NCBI GenBank assembly: GCA_015832175.1
Contig: WJXW01000002.1
Span: 3,720,001 to 3,784,000, forward strand
Source: Paraphaeosphaeria minitans
Taxonomy: Eukaryota > Ascomycota > Dothideomycetes > Pleosporales > Didymosphaeriaceae
Direction: 5' to 3'
Length of the DNA: 64,000 nucleotides
Shown: positions 11,232 through 22,022 of the stretch, piece by piece
Position numbering within the stretch: the stretch's first letter is position 1
Layout of the letters: every line of letters starts with the position of its first letter
The notes under the pieces: model-generated
Databases searched by the model: none
Seen by the model: only the letters and a program-made list of their open reading frames with translations
Told to the model about the DNA's origin: nothing
Made by a program: the position numbers and the translations under genes

Positions 11232-11859
11232 ATGTCAGATCGCGAGTTCGGTGGCAACGACGATCTGTCGCTGCCCAAGGGTACGCGCATTCCTGCAATT
11301 TTTTGTTTGCTTCCGACCCAGCTAACGGCGCCCAGCAACGGTGCAGAAGATTGTTACCGAGATCCTGCAGTCCGAGCCGGGCATGACTTTTGCGAAAGAC
11401 TCGCGCGACCTGCTCATCGAATGTTGCGTTGAGTTCATCACCCTCATATCCTCCGAGGCCAACGAGATCGCAGAAAAGGATGCAAAGAAGACAATTGCAT
11501 GCGAGCATGTGAAGCAGGCGCTGGAAGAGCTAGACTTCCACGACTACGTTCCGGCCATTCTCGAGGTTGCGGCGGACTACAAGAAGCAGCAGCAGGTACG
11601 CGCATACATCATCAAGACAGCGCTGCGAGGACGGCTTGTAGACAAAGTTCCCCCGGGGTACAAGAGATACAACTGCCTGCAAATCATCTGCCGCTGCTTC
11701 CTAGGCCATCTTGGATGCGTTGCTGACATGTCTTAGAATCGCGAGAAAAAGCAAACAAAAATCGAGCAGAGCGGTATGACCGAGGAGGAGCTCATTCGCG
11801 CACAAGAGGAACTATTCCGCAACGCAACGAACAAATTCAACTCGGAGCCAACTTCCTGA
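11232..11859 (+). CDS. DR1: Negative cofactor 2 beta (Dr1), histone-fold transcription regulator
   Basis: The exons are 11232-11280, 11336-11595 and 11737-11859. The introns are 55 nt (GTACGC, GCTAAC, CCCAG) and 141 nt (GTACGC, GCTGAC, CTTAG). The product is 143 aa. It reads MSDREFGGNDDLSLPK-ATVQKIV..., then a histone-fold core at ~15-90 (EPGMTFAKDSRDLLIECCVEF, EANEIAEKDAKKTI, VKQALEELDF). A C-terminal region (ADYKKQQQ, MTEEELIRAQEELF) completes it. This is the NC2-beta/Ncb2 subunit, which pairs with NC2-alpha (Bur6) on TBP-DNA to block TFIIA/TFIIB entry. It is divergent from SCH9 and shares the upstream region. Confidence 0.95.
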
Positions 11860-12363
11860 GAGAGAGGCTTGGTATGATTTTACGGGTCACTTCTTTCGGA
11901 GTTGGGGAAACCACCGCAGTGGTAACGGGAGGCGTTTGCATGGCATGATACCTATATCTGAATTTCGTTTCGAATGGAAAAGTTACCTAGCCTACCACTG
12001 CAACGACTCGACATCACTGTGCAGGCGAGCGGGCTATGGCTTCCCCGCTCTACGGCTATGAAGTCATCGGTGCGACCGGTGAAGGCACACTACGAGCACA
12101 TAGATGCATGCAGATACTATATGCACTCTCCCTTATCGCTATCACCAAGCTAATGCGAACGCGTGATGGGTGGCGGGAGTGAGTGCCCCCGCGTGAACAG
12201 CGCCGAGGCCTGCCAATGACGTTGTTTCGCGCCAACCCCACCATTTCACTGAACGCCGAGCATCAGCCGCGTCCATCAACCTCTCGAATTCTCGACCGCA
12301 TCCACGCTGCATCTGCCGCCCGGTAACGCAGACGACCCTAGTCGCACTCAACCCGCTTTCAGC
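11860..12363. other. Intergenic: DR1 3' side and DID2 promoter
   Basis: No coding frame or repeat stands out in this 0.5-kb spacer between two genes in the same direction. Confidence 0.5.
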
Positions 12364-13134
12364 ATGTCTGGCCTTGAAGCTGCCCTCTTCAACCTGAAGG
12401 TGCGCTGCCGCTCACGTTGTCTCTTGCTGCTTGCTAATGCGCACTAGTTCACGGCGAAGTCGCTGAACCGACAGGCGCTCAAGGCTGGGAAAGAGGAGAC
12501 AGCAGAGAAAGCGAAAGTGGAGAAGGTGAGCTCTGTGCTCCCTGTATGCTGTTGTGCACGCGCTAACAGCATGTCAGGCAATGAAGCAAGGCCACCACGA
12601 CATCGCCCGTATCTACGCCCAAAATGCCGTCCGCAAGCAGAACGAGAAGCTGAACCTCTTACAACTTGCCTCGCGCGTCGATGCGGTCGCCGGTCGGGTA
12701 CAAACCGCAGTCACGATGCGTCAGGTCACCGGCAACATGCAGAAGGTGGTGAAGAGCATGGATGTAGCCATGAAGTCGATGAACTTGGAAAGGGTACGTG
12801 AACTCTGGATTTGCTATAACACACTAGCGCGTTGCCCCTGAAGACGCTTCGTCTGACTCTTGCGCTACAGATAACGGCTGTCATGGAAGGTTTCGAGAAG
12901 AACTTCAACGATCTCGATGTTGTGGACGAATTCACTCGTGAAGCGACGTCCTCAGCGACCGCAGTGGGAACACCCCAGGATGATGTCGACCGGCTTATGG
13001 CCCAAGCTGCAGATAAGGTTGGCGTCGAGCTGTCGGCAGATCTCGAGGAGGCCACGCCCGCGAAAACGAAGATCGGTCCCACCGAACAAGAGGAGCAAGG
13101 CCTGAACGAGCGCCTCCGAGCACTAAGGAACTAA
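12364..13134 (+). CDS. DID2: ESCRT-III associated protein Did2/CHMP1 (Vps46)
   Basis: There are four exons: 12364-12399, 12448-12525, 12578-12793 and 12871-13134. The introns are 48, 52, 77 nt, with CTAAT/CTAAC/CTGAC branch motifs, and all junctions are phase 0. The product is 197 aa. It is a charged helical Snf7-fold protein: [29 protein letters not shown], then the [21 protein letters not shown] helix and [21 protein letters not shown]. The acidic C-terminus ends [11 protein letters not shown], a MIM1 motif that binds the MIT domains of Vps4 and Ist1. It works in late ESCRT-III disassembly during multivesicular-body sorting and cytokinesis. Confidence 0.95.
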
Positions 13135-13523
13135 GCTAGTCTGTTGGATGGAGGCATTACTTTGGAGTTCCGGAGTTGGGCGCATAGATCCTGGCTGCGG
13201 TCCGGTACGAGTTGCTCATTCTCATTATTCTTGCTGCAACATGCCTATTTCAGATACCGATTGTCTATAGCGCACTTGCATGATCTCTACAACATGTGAT
13301 CAGAATAAAGAGAGCACAACACTTGGCAAACGTTCTCTGTGCGTGCCATCGTTTCTTCAAATGCTCGTTTGTCGTTCAAGGTGTAAATACCTGGAATACG
13401 GAAACTTATCCGCACCTGCCCTGATTGCTAGTGGGTCCATTATGGTAAGCGCGCAATGATGTCGGGGCTATCCAATCTTGTACAATAACCTCACCCATCC
13501 CACCCAAATTCCAAATCTTCGTC
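13135..13523. other. Intergenic
   Basis: This is a short spacer between DID2 and the SDR gene. No supported feature was seen. Confidence 0.5.
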
Positions 13524-14517
13524 ATGTCAGAATCCAAAGAGATGGTCATCATACTAACTGGCGCTTCAAGGGGTACGATACTACATTCATTCCTTTTTCT
13601 TTGTTGCTCCTACCCCGCGTACCCCAAAATCTCAAGATCACGTACTTTCTGGCATGTCGTACGCCCCGCTTGAGATATTGCGTGATTGAAATTAAAAAAA
13701 AAAGCCTTTAATACGGGTTGCTAACGGGTCTCAAGGCATTGGCCTGGCGGTTGCTCATTATCTACTCAAACAATCTCACAAGCTTGTCCTGGTCTCTCGT
13801 ACTGCGTCCGCCCTCGCCGAATTGCGGGACCAGTATGGCGCCGACAAGGTCGAAGTCGTCGCCGGTGACCTTTCCGATTTCGGCATCTCTAAGAGAGCCG
13901 TCGAAGTCGCGAATGACCGCTTTGGTCGCATCGACGGACTCATCGTCAATCACGGGGCGTTGGATCCCGTGAAAAAGGTCGCGGACTCGACTCCTGAGGA
14001 GTGGAGCAAGGCTTTTGATACCAACGTCTTCAGCGCCATCGCTTTGGTACGTACGATAGAGCATCAGAAGGTCACATGCAATGCCTAACGTATCGCGAAA
14101 TAGATTCAGGCTGCTCTGCCCTCCCTTCGTAAAACGCAAGGTCGCATCATCATCACTTCCAGCGGGGCCGCTGTTGGTGCTTACCAGGGCTGGGGCGCGT
14201 ATGGTGCGGGCAAAGCGGTGCTTAATCACCTTGCCCTCACTTTGTCGATTGAGGAACCTGATGTGACGACCATCTCCATTCGCCCAGGCGTTGTGGACAC
14301 AGAGATGCAGCGAGAGATCAGGGAACTCCACAACACCACCATGACGGAGATAGACGCTGCAAAATTCGCTGGGCTGAAGAAGGATGGAGGTTTGTTGAAG
14401 CCAGAGCAGCCGGGCCATGTCCTGGCGAAACTTGCTGTGGCTGGGGACAAAGACTTGAGTGGGAAGTTTTTGAGTTGGAATGATGACGCTCTCGCAAAGC
14501 TCCAGGAGAGTGCTTGA
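13524..14517 (+). CDS. Short-chain dehydrogenase/reductase, IRC24 (benzil reductase)-like
   Basis: The exons are 13524-13572, 13736-14046 and 14104-14517. The introns are 163 nt (GTACGA, GCTAAC, AAG acceptor) and 57 nt (GTACGT, CCTAAC, TAG). The product is 257 aa. The Rossmann NAD(P) loop TGASRGIG (12-19) is rebuilt across the first splice. Other features are GDLSD, NHG (88-90, in place of the usual NAG), Ser139/140, and YGAGK (Y153, K157) as the catalytic Tyr and Lys. RPGVVDTEMQ follows. The family is classical SDR, close to the yeast YIR035C/IRC24 group that reduces diketones. The physiological substrate cannot be told from sequence. Confidence 0.9.
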
Positions 14518-14688
14518 GAGAAGAGTCATGAGATCAACATAGACCAAAAGATCTTGGGAACAATGGGAGACTGCTTGGAAGTGAAATAAATTGAGAGCGC
14601 TCAGCCTGGTTCTCGCAGCTAATCAGACATGACACCAGCACCACAAGGCGTCACACATGCCATGCAGTGTACATGGGTGTGACCACCA

Positions 14689-15534
14689 CTAGTTCTTCTC
14701 CACAACTACCGCATCGTTCCTTGCTGGCCTCTGGCCGAAGATGTCGCTCCCTACTCTCACTTCATCGCTGCCCATCGTGATTGCGCCCTCGAAATCCGCA
14801 CTCATTCCCATGCTCAGCTCCAGCTCCTTCTTCTCCCAGCCCAAACCCTCAGCAACCTTATCCCTAATATTCATCAAGGCCACAAAGTCTTCATTCTCGG
14901 TCTCCGCAGTGGTGGCCTTGCTCCTCGCGATTGCGCCAATCGTCATCAGCCCCGTAAAGCGCAGAGTAGGGCACTTCTCGACAATGTGCTTTGCCAATGC
15001 GAGCGCGTCATCGGGTTCAACTCCAGACTTGGCCTCCTCGCCGCTGGTGTTGACCTGCACCATGACCCGCAGCGGCTCCACCGAAGCGTCACTCTCGACC
15101 AACGCCTTGCGCCCCTTCTCCAGCTGGTCGCACTTCTTCTCGGTATCCATGCTGCTCACGCACCAGAGATTTGGTATCTTTTCTGCCAGTTGCTTGCACT
15201 TGTTCGATTGGAGACCGCCGATAAAGTGCCATCGTATTGAGCGCGGGAGAAGCTCCGACTTCTCCAGCAGCTCCTGGAAATAGTTCTCGCCGAAGTGAAG
15301 GTGTAGAGGTTGCGGCTGCTGGTGTAGTGCGAGGATGTCGTTTGCGGGTTTGAGTTTGGAGACGGCTATGAGGCGGATCTGCGGCTGTTAGATTGATCCA
15401 GACGGGGGGTTGGAGGGGTGGCTACATACTGGTCTGGAGCCCTTGTTGGCAGCATTGATGCGAGATTTTATGCTGGAGAGGTTCTCCGCAAGCTGTTTTG
15501 CTCGCTGTGGATTGATCTGCATCTCGTTGGCCAT
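14689..15534 (-). CDS. Pyridoxal-phosphate homeostasis protein (YggS/PLPBP, yeast YBL036C)
   Basis: The exons are 15534-15430 and 15378-14689. The intron is 51 nt (GTATGT, TCTAAC, CGCAG). The product is 264 aa. It is a single-domain alanine-racemase-like TIM barrel. AVSKLKP after the splice contains the PLP-binding lysine. FGENYFQELLEK, WHFIGGLQSNKCK, VQVNTSGEEAKSG, GLMTIG, LSMGMSADFEGAI and VRVGSDIFG are hallmark motifs. The family binds PLP without a known catalytic reaction and buffers vitamin B6 and amino-acid metabolism. I chose ATG 15534 (good context, MANEMQINPQRAK). An in-frame ATG at 15582 would add 16 residues. It converges with the SDR gene. Confidence 0.93.
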
Positions 15535-16443
15535 CGTTGTCGCGAGGTGAGGTTCGACAGACGCGCCATGTCGATGATTCATTGCCGCTTCAGCCCTACC
15601 GTACCAGTACAAAATCCACCTTCCGTCGCCTCGGTCCTTGGCACTGCTCCACCTATTCACCTACCACCTGATCTATGGATGAAGTTAATACCGAAGGCTA
15701 GATTCGCACGGAGAAATCGATGTTGCCATCTACATATGCGGGCATGACAGTATTGTTGTGCGAATTCTATTCCGGTAGTCGGAGTGCAGCCTCGTATAGA
15801 AAAGGCCACTTTGCATCTTTAGAGACATTATTGCGAAGAAGCCATGTGGAGGTTCGGAGGAGGCCCCATGCTTACTATGCTTGCCTTCACGCTCTCCACG
15901 CTTGCTTTGCGGAACGAAGCTGCTCTAAAAAACCAGCGCCTACCTTGTTGATCTCAATCTTCCATTCACAGCACTACGCTTCACGCCCGGGACAGCGTGT
16001 TTCCCCGGATAACTATATATGCGGGTTACTGTGTTGGACCTCTCAATCTGAAAGCAGTCTGAAATGGTCAAAGAGTCCTCTTTGCGTCTCTTCATGGCCG
16101 TTCTCCTTGCCATCCAGGCCGTCTGTTGGTCTCTAACTCTACTCGATCTGATCAGTCCTGGAAAACCTCTCTCGCTGCTTCGCACGTCTGGTGACATGGT
16201 GTCACAGATGCTCTCCGTACAATCCTCTACGACTGCATTATGTTGGAGCCGGGACTTGCGTCTTCGGTTTTGAGCCGTAGCATTGTCTTCGACGGCGTAT
16301 CCAATGCCTGGCGAACCTACTGCAAACCGAACGCGAGGTGTCGTATTACAGCAAAACCATACCTACCAGCGCATTGACATGGTCAACTTTTCACCTTTTA
16401 TGACATAGAACAGAGTACAGAGAGCGTACTCGATACGGCTTGT
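15535..16443. other. Intergenic
   Basis: This is the promoter side of the PLP-binding protein gene. A 69-codon plus frame at 16064 begins MVKESSLRLFMAVLLAIQA and looks like a signal peptide, but the rest is not protein-like and there is no splice continuation I can support. Confidence 0.4.
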
Positions 16444-17152
16444 CTGAAGACGCTCGGATTATTGAGAGGAATGAGCTGGGAGTCTACCGTCACATACTAC
16501 CAAGTGATCAATCGGCGAGTGCGGGAGGTCAAAGGTGGCCTGCATTCTGTGTCCCTAGTCATGTACTATTTCGACTTGGCAAAGATCGCAGAGCTCCAAC
16601 ACGCCGGGGAGTGGGAAGAAGCCGGTCTGCTTTTGAACGATGCAGCCGTCCGATTGAAGAGCGCCGGCGCTGACGGCATCGTGTTGTGCACCAATACCAT
16701 GCATTTTGTAGGTATCCGATGGTATCGAGGGGGCAACGCAGCGTCCCCTTCTCCAAACCGCCGACTCCACGGCGGAGCGCATCCTCAAAGCCGGGTTCAA
16801 GAGAAATGGCCTACTGGGTACGCAGTTCACAATGGAACAGGAGTTCTACAAAGCGCATCCGACCGAAAAGGTTGAACTGGAAGTCATTATCCCTGACGAG
16901 CAGGGCCGCCAGGCTGTACGCGATGTGATGTACACCGAGCTCGCATAAGGCATCATCAAAGACTCGTCTCAGGAGATCTATCTACAAGTTATCTTAGAAC
17001 TCGCCGGTGCTGGTGGGGAATGTTTGATCCTCGGTTGTACTGAGATTGGGCGTTTGATCGATGAGGCGCATAGTGAGTTGGCGATATTCGACACTACGAT
17101 AATACACGCAACCGCCGCTGCGGACCGGGCGATGAGGGGTGATAAGATGTAA
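16444..17152 (+). pseudogene. Aspartate/glutamate racemase family, inactivated
   Basis: The family pattern is clear across three segments. KTLGLLRGMSWESTVTYYQ has LRG where GG is usual. LCTNTMHF carries the first catalytic cysteine, at ~16688-16708. After a one-base insertion near 16711-16716 the frame resumes as DGIEGATQRPLLQTADST, ERILKAGFK and GLLGTQFTMEQEF. There is an in-frame TAA at 16946-16948 (CTC GCA TAA GGC), then GIIKDSSQEIY and LILGCTEIG with the second catalytic cysteine, ending at TAA 17150-17152. The start codon position is CTG, not ATG. Correcting one base gives 236 codons, the usual length of the family, so this is a full-length but recently decayed gene. These enzymes interconvert L/D amino acids. 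A sequencing error could explain the frameshift, but not also the stop and the lost start. Confidence 0.8.
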
Positions 17153-17631
17153 AGGACTCTGATACCGTGCCAGAGGTTTTGATGCAGTGTGTTGTCTTAG
17201 GCTCGGAAATGTGGAACCAAAAATCCTCATGCAAACTCTGTGTCTTTGTTCTCGTGAGGTTTGCTCGGATGCAATTTGAGGTATGGTATTGACGCCCGCT
17301 TGGTCTTGCGGGGGCTTCAAGTCTGCTACTGCAAGGGTTGATATAGTAATTTCTTCTGTGCTGATTTCATATGTGTGCCTTTGTTCCATTGCCCTCAAGC
17401 TTGAGGGGAGAAGCTCGTATGAGCTCCGGGTATCACCATGTTTGCAAAGGACAGCGATTCCAATTAACCTGCCTCAATTACTCCGTAATGTTATGCTTCT
17501 TGACTTGGATTTCTGGGTGGAGTTTATAAGATTGTTCGCAGGTCATAGGGTGATGTAAGGAACGCGCAGCCGAACCGCGGCTTACAAAGTAATCTCCACC
17601 CGATTAATTCCTCAATCGTCAACAACCCACC
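17153..17631. other. Intergenic
   Basis: This lies between the racemase pseudogene and the RS-rich protein gene. Nothing coding is supported here. Confidence 0.45.
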
Positions 17632-18698
17632 ATGCCACAATCTTCTGAACGACAACTTGACGAACGAGACTCTCGGTCGCACCGAAAGTCGCCCTCCAGT
17701 GGGCACCACCACAGGCACCACCACAAATCCCGACATCCGCGCTCGCGATCTCCTCGACGTGATGACGACAAGCACAAGCGACACCGCTCGCGTTCGCCTC
17801 CACCGCCCTCGGTGACGCTGCCGTATCATGCGAAAGAGTTGTCAAAGCGGCACTTTGAAAAATACAAGCCTTTGTTTCAATCGTACCTGGATATACAGAA
17901 ACAGATAATCCTTGATGAGCTGGACGAACGTGAAGCCAAAGGCCGCTGGAAGAGCTTCATAGGACGTTGGTAAGCTATGTCCCGTCATGTTGTGCTTTAA
18001 ACAGGCTGCTCACAAGTCTTAGGAACCGCGGGGAGCTCTCGCGCAGCTGGTACGACCCATCAATGCTCAAGCACGCCCAAGAGACCGCGCATTTTCTACA
18101 AACAACGGAAGACAAGCGCCGCGCATCACCCGTCTACTCTCCCACAGCTCCGGAGCCTCAGAGCGAGGACGACGATTTCGGCCCCGCGCCGCCTCCAGGT
18201 GGCGTGTCGAGACGTACAGGCCACGGCCCTACAGTACCCAAGTTCGATGATCTAGCTCTGAGAAACGAGCTGCGAGATGAAGATCATGCGCGCGACCAAG
18301 CAAACTACGTCGACGGCATTCGGTACGAACGCAAGCTGGACCGCAACGTGCAGAAGGAGCGCCTGGATGAGCTGGTGCCTCGTGCAGAACCCGGCTCAAG
18401 GGAACGGCAGCTGGAGAAGAAACGGGAGACCACTAGTACACTGAAGGAGTTCCGCGATGCCAAGGAAAGCGGGGACGTCGAAGTTGCAGAGGCTGATCTG
18501 ATGGGCGACGATGGTGTAGAGGTGTTCAAGAAGAAGAAAAGGGATGCAGAGCGACAGAAGAGTGAGCGTGAGATTCGAAAAGAGGAAATCATGCGCGCCC
18601 GGGACGCTGAGCGGGAGGAGCGACTTGCGGATCGGAGGGCCAAAGAAGCACAAACCATGGACTTTCTGAAGCAGATTGCAAAAGAAAGATTTGGTTAA
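17632..18698 (+). CDS. RS-rich conserved fungal nuclear protein (function unknown)
   Basis: The exons are 17632-17969 and 18023-18698, with a 53-nt intron (GTAAGC...TTAG). The product is 337 aa. Residues ~1-60 are Arg/Ser/His-rich (HRKSPSSGHHHRHHHKSRH, then SRSPRRDDDKHKRHRSRS). This is followed by HFEKYKPLFQSYLDIQKQ and, across the splice, GRWKSFIGRW-NRGELSRSWYD. A GPAPPPGG motif precedes a long charged helical tail (NEL.DED, YERKLDRNVQKERLDEL, RRAKEAQTMDFLKQ). Similar fungal proteins carry the label HEL117-like, but there is no helicase motif here. The SR/RS composition suggests a link to splicing or RNA processing, as inference only. Confidence 0.8.
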
Positions 18699-18911
18699 GG
18701 TCATAACATATTTACAGCCGTAGGTAGCCATGTCCGAGCCGGAGACAAACCGGCATGAAAGTCTCGGATCAACCTAAGCTTCCAAGATGACGTCCAACCG
18801 ACCAAAATATCAAACATGTACCCAAGACGCCAGTGATGCCCGTTAACTCCTTGGTCCCGTCTATGTGTCTCGCAAGCCGTGAATCCTCGACCCTTGACCA
18901 TCAACCCGCCA

Positions 18912-19651
18912 TTACTCGTCGTCGGTAATCGAGGTCGCAAGCGGTCCGAAGAAGGGGATCTCATAGCGATCCAAGGTCGATGCTTTGTGGCAGTCAATAT
19001 AATTCTCATGCGAGAGGCAGACGTGCGTACCGTCCTGATATGCATGCATAGTAAGGAAGCCAATAAGGCCCAAGTCTCCAACGAGCAAGAACCAGGATAT
19101 TATGCTCGACCAAGAGAAGATGATGTGAATGACGAATATAAAGGCAAACAGCAAGCTCGACTGCCATGCGTGAAACCTGCGGCGCAATCAATACCGTTCC
19201 TACTTGGCCCGTCGCACACACCCGCATGCATTGCCTCCCGACCGCATGGTTGTGACCAAAGGGCGCAATGCAGAGGCGCGCTGCGTATCGCTCACCTAAC
19301 GTAGTCGCTGCGGTGCTCGAATACCAACAGTGCCACCGGCCCTGCAGGAGGAAGTAGCAAGTATGCCAGGCACGCCGCATAGTCCATCCTCAAGCCGATG
19401 CTCGTGGAGAACATGTCGACGTCCTCTCTCGGACCTCCGAGCGGCGCATTCCACGCCACACGCTCCCGGTGCTCTTCCACATGGTCGTCGCCAAAGTAGT
19501 TCCGCTGCTGGTACGACTGGATCGTGGGCGAAGTCACGGCGGCGGTGCCGATGTTGCGCGTGCGATCGAGAGAGGTGCGTGGAGATGCGATGGGCGGGCT
19601 GAGGGCACGCGTAGTCTCGGGGATGTCTTGGTAGGGCGCGAAGTTTGCCAT
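18912..19651 (-). CDS. Small multi-pass membrane protein (UPF0132/DUF4870-like)
   Basis: The exons are 19651-19296, 19176-19031 and 18982-18912. The introns are 119 nt (GTGAGC...CGCAG) and 48 nt (GTACGC...AAAG). The product is 190 aa. The N-terminal half is a soluble Ser/Thr/Pro-rich region. Next are hydrophobic helices: MDYAACLAYLLLPPAGPVAL, then across the splice SDYVR-FHAWQSSLLFAFIFV, HIIFSWSSIISWFLLVGDLG and LIGFLTMHAYQDA. The tail is TLDRYEIPFFGPLA and ends in acidic TDDE. The VRFHAWQS motif is typical of UPF0132/DUF4870 membrane proteins. Function is unknown; location is probably an internal membrane. It converges with the RS-rich gene. Confidence 0.78.
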
Positions 19652-20537
19652 GGCGTGTGGTTATCGGGTTGCTGTCGGTGGCTTGGTGCGAAGGCGAGAT
19701 TGCTGCATCCGCGTGGTGGTGGTGCCTGTGGGGGTTCACAGGGCTGAGTTCATGGAGCTTGGGTGGGCCCTGTCCTTGCAACGCGTCATTGGCCCTGCTT
19801 CTTGAAGCGGCTATCAAAGCTCCTGGGGGCAGCAAGGCCATCTCCTGCCACCAACAAATAGACTAGTACATCGTAGGACAGCTTGCTGACTGGTGAAGAG
19901 TGCGCTCGGGTCTGGCTTAGATCGCCTTGTGAAGCTTGTCAACCTGTTACTTGATACAGTTTCACTAATCAGTGAATCACAAGCGAAAAAGCTGCGCAAC
20001 TCATCACACCAGTTGTTGCGAACAATCTTGGTGAGCTCAAAAACCACCAGGGAGTGGATAGGACGGTACAGAAAGGAAGACTGGGCCGCTTCAAGTGCTT
20101 CATCAGATGTACCTTGTATCGTGATTCATGAGATGGGCCTTATACCTATCGTGCTTCCGAAAAGCTACAGTACCTAGGTACCTACCTATGATTGGTAGGT
20201 ACAAGCCGGTTGTCACGACCTCACGCGACCAAGACGCCTTCACGTCTCCCGCCATCGGGATTAACCGGGCCAAGCTTCACGCCCAGGATGGTCTGGAGGC
20301 ACATGCTCAGGGCTCCCTCCAGGCAGTGCCAGCGTGCAAGCCTAGGTATAACACGTAGGTACCGTACCTAGCATAGGCGCAGTCTCCTCGAGAGCCTGAA
20401 TCATTCGTCCACGTCAAGCCAGCCATTCCAACACACCAACCTCGATCGATCCTTCGCGACACCGCACTTCCCCCTCAATATTCATCCATTGCTTTACTTC
20501 TTTGACAACGATCCATTTGACTGCACAGCACCTCAGC
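19652..20537. other. Divergent promoter region with TACCTA/TAGGTA clusters
   Basis: This separates the membrane-protein gene and the TANGO2 homologue. It has clustered TACCTAGGTAC/TAGGTA elements near 20170-20200 and 20340-20378. No coding frame is supported. Confidence 0.5.
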
Positions 20538-21547
20538 ATGTGCGTCGCAATTGTCACGACAGAGCACCCTGAATTTCCGCTAATCATCCTCAACAACCGC
20601 GATGTAGCTATTCAGGAACCAAACCCCCAACCAGCTGCTGATGTCTATCTCAGGAATATCTTCACCGACCTACACAAGAGGCGGACTGGTGGCCTGCACC
20701 AGACGACCAAGTTTTGGGTGGCTACGACCTACATCGACCGGCTCACGGCACGTGGCTGGGAATAACGCGCCAAGGCCGCATCGCAGTACTTACCAACTAC
20801 CGTGAAGAGGACGAAGACATCGTCCAGGGCGCTCGAAGCCGAGGTCTCATCCCCAATGCTTGGTTGAAGTCGGACCCCGAAACTGGAGAATCCACCGAAG
20901 CTTTCGAAAAGCGCATGATTGAGGAAGACGGCGTCAAGGGGGTCGGGGGCTTCAGTCTGCTGTACGGCTTCGTTCAAGATGTAGTGAAGGGGTCAGGAAA
21001 GGGCCTCGGAATCATCTCCAACCGGACTCCAGATGTCCATGGCGTTGTCCACCTCGCAAGTCAGCCCGGAGAAACACATGCGCTTAGCAACGCAGCGTAC
21101 GGAGACCGCTCGTGGCCGAAAGTCGTTGATAGCGAGAAGTGGACGAAGGAAGCAATCGCCCATAGCAGCAAACTGAACGAAACGCGCGAGCAATTGCTTC
21201 AGCGATTGTTGGATGTGTTGAGCACCGACACGATGCCCAAGCAGAAAGAGAACGAGGAATGGGACATGTACATGAACCAGCTACGCCACACTATCTTCGT
21301 TCCTTCTATTGGACGGGACGACCTGGAAGAACTGAAGATGCCGGCTCACGAGATTGGCGATAGGGTCAAGCAGAAGGCGGCTCATGCAACTGATGGAGTG
21401 TACGGGACGCAAAAGAACATCATCATCATGGTTGACAGGCAAGGGAAGGTGTTTTTCTTCGAGCGAACACTGTACGATAGAGATGCGAAGCCTGTAGAGA
21501 AAGGGAAGGGCGATCGCAGGTTTGAGTATGAGATCGAGGGCTGGTAA
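20538..21547 (+). CDS. TANGO2-family (NRDE domain) protein
   Basis: The exons are 20538-20603 and 20654-21547. The 50-nt intron (GTAGCT, GCTGAT, CTCAG) joins NNRD to EYLHRPT, restoring the NNRDEYLHRP signature that names the NRDE domain. The product is 319 aa. It begins MCVAIVTTEHPEFPLI, with the conserved Cys2 of an Ntn-like fold. WWPAPDDQVLGGYDLHRPAHG, TWLGITRQGRIAVLTNYRE, GLGIISNRTP and VHLASQPGETHALSN follow. TANGO2 is linked to Golgi organisation, lipid and haem/CoA-related homeostasis in animals and yeast; its biochemical role is unsettled. A serine-hydrolase or peptidase-like activity is only suggested by the fold. Confidence 0.93.
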
Positions 21548-22022
21548 CCAGTATTCAGTCGATACATTTTTGCAGCATGTATGATTCCCTCTGGCGTAAT
21601 GTGAAGACTGGCATTTTAATATCAGGTCAAAGAGCCACACAACATAGTAGATGTATATAGCCTTAATGCGCCCCCGGGTCCTGCTCACAGAAACCTGGGA
21701 ATGAACGCTTCAGCATAGGTTCACTGTTTGAAAATGAATTAGAGAACCCTGCACCTGAGATGCATACGTTACATAAACATACGTTACACAAGCAATCAAA
21801 TACGGAGTGTTCCCGCTGTGGAGAGGGCATTGTAGCGCGACCTTTTGCGTGCTCAAGACCCGAGCGGTGACGTCTTCCGCGTCCGATTCGGCAAACCATA
21901 AACACGGTGCAAGCCGAAGTGCATGCACCCTAACACCACCTCAACGCCCTCGCGCCAACTTCACACCCTCCCTATATATCTGCTCTTACTCCCCCTTGTG
22001 CTGCAAAGCGCTCGGTCCCACT
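21548..22022. other. Intergenic with an overlapping upstream ORF
   Basis: This is the promoter and 5' leader of the RING-CH gene. An ATG at 21923 opens a 92-codon out-of-frame ORF that overlaps the main start by about 180 nt (see findings). Confidence 0.4.

Noticed and set aside
16064..16273. 69-codon frame with a signal-peptide-like start
   Set aside because: The sequence after the hydrophobic run is not protein-like and no exon continues it, so it is too weak to call a secreted peptide.
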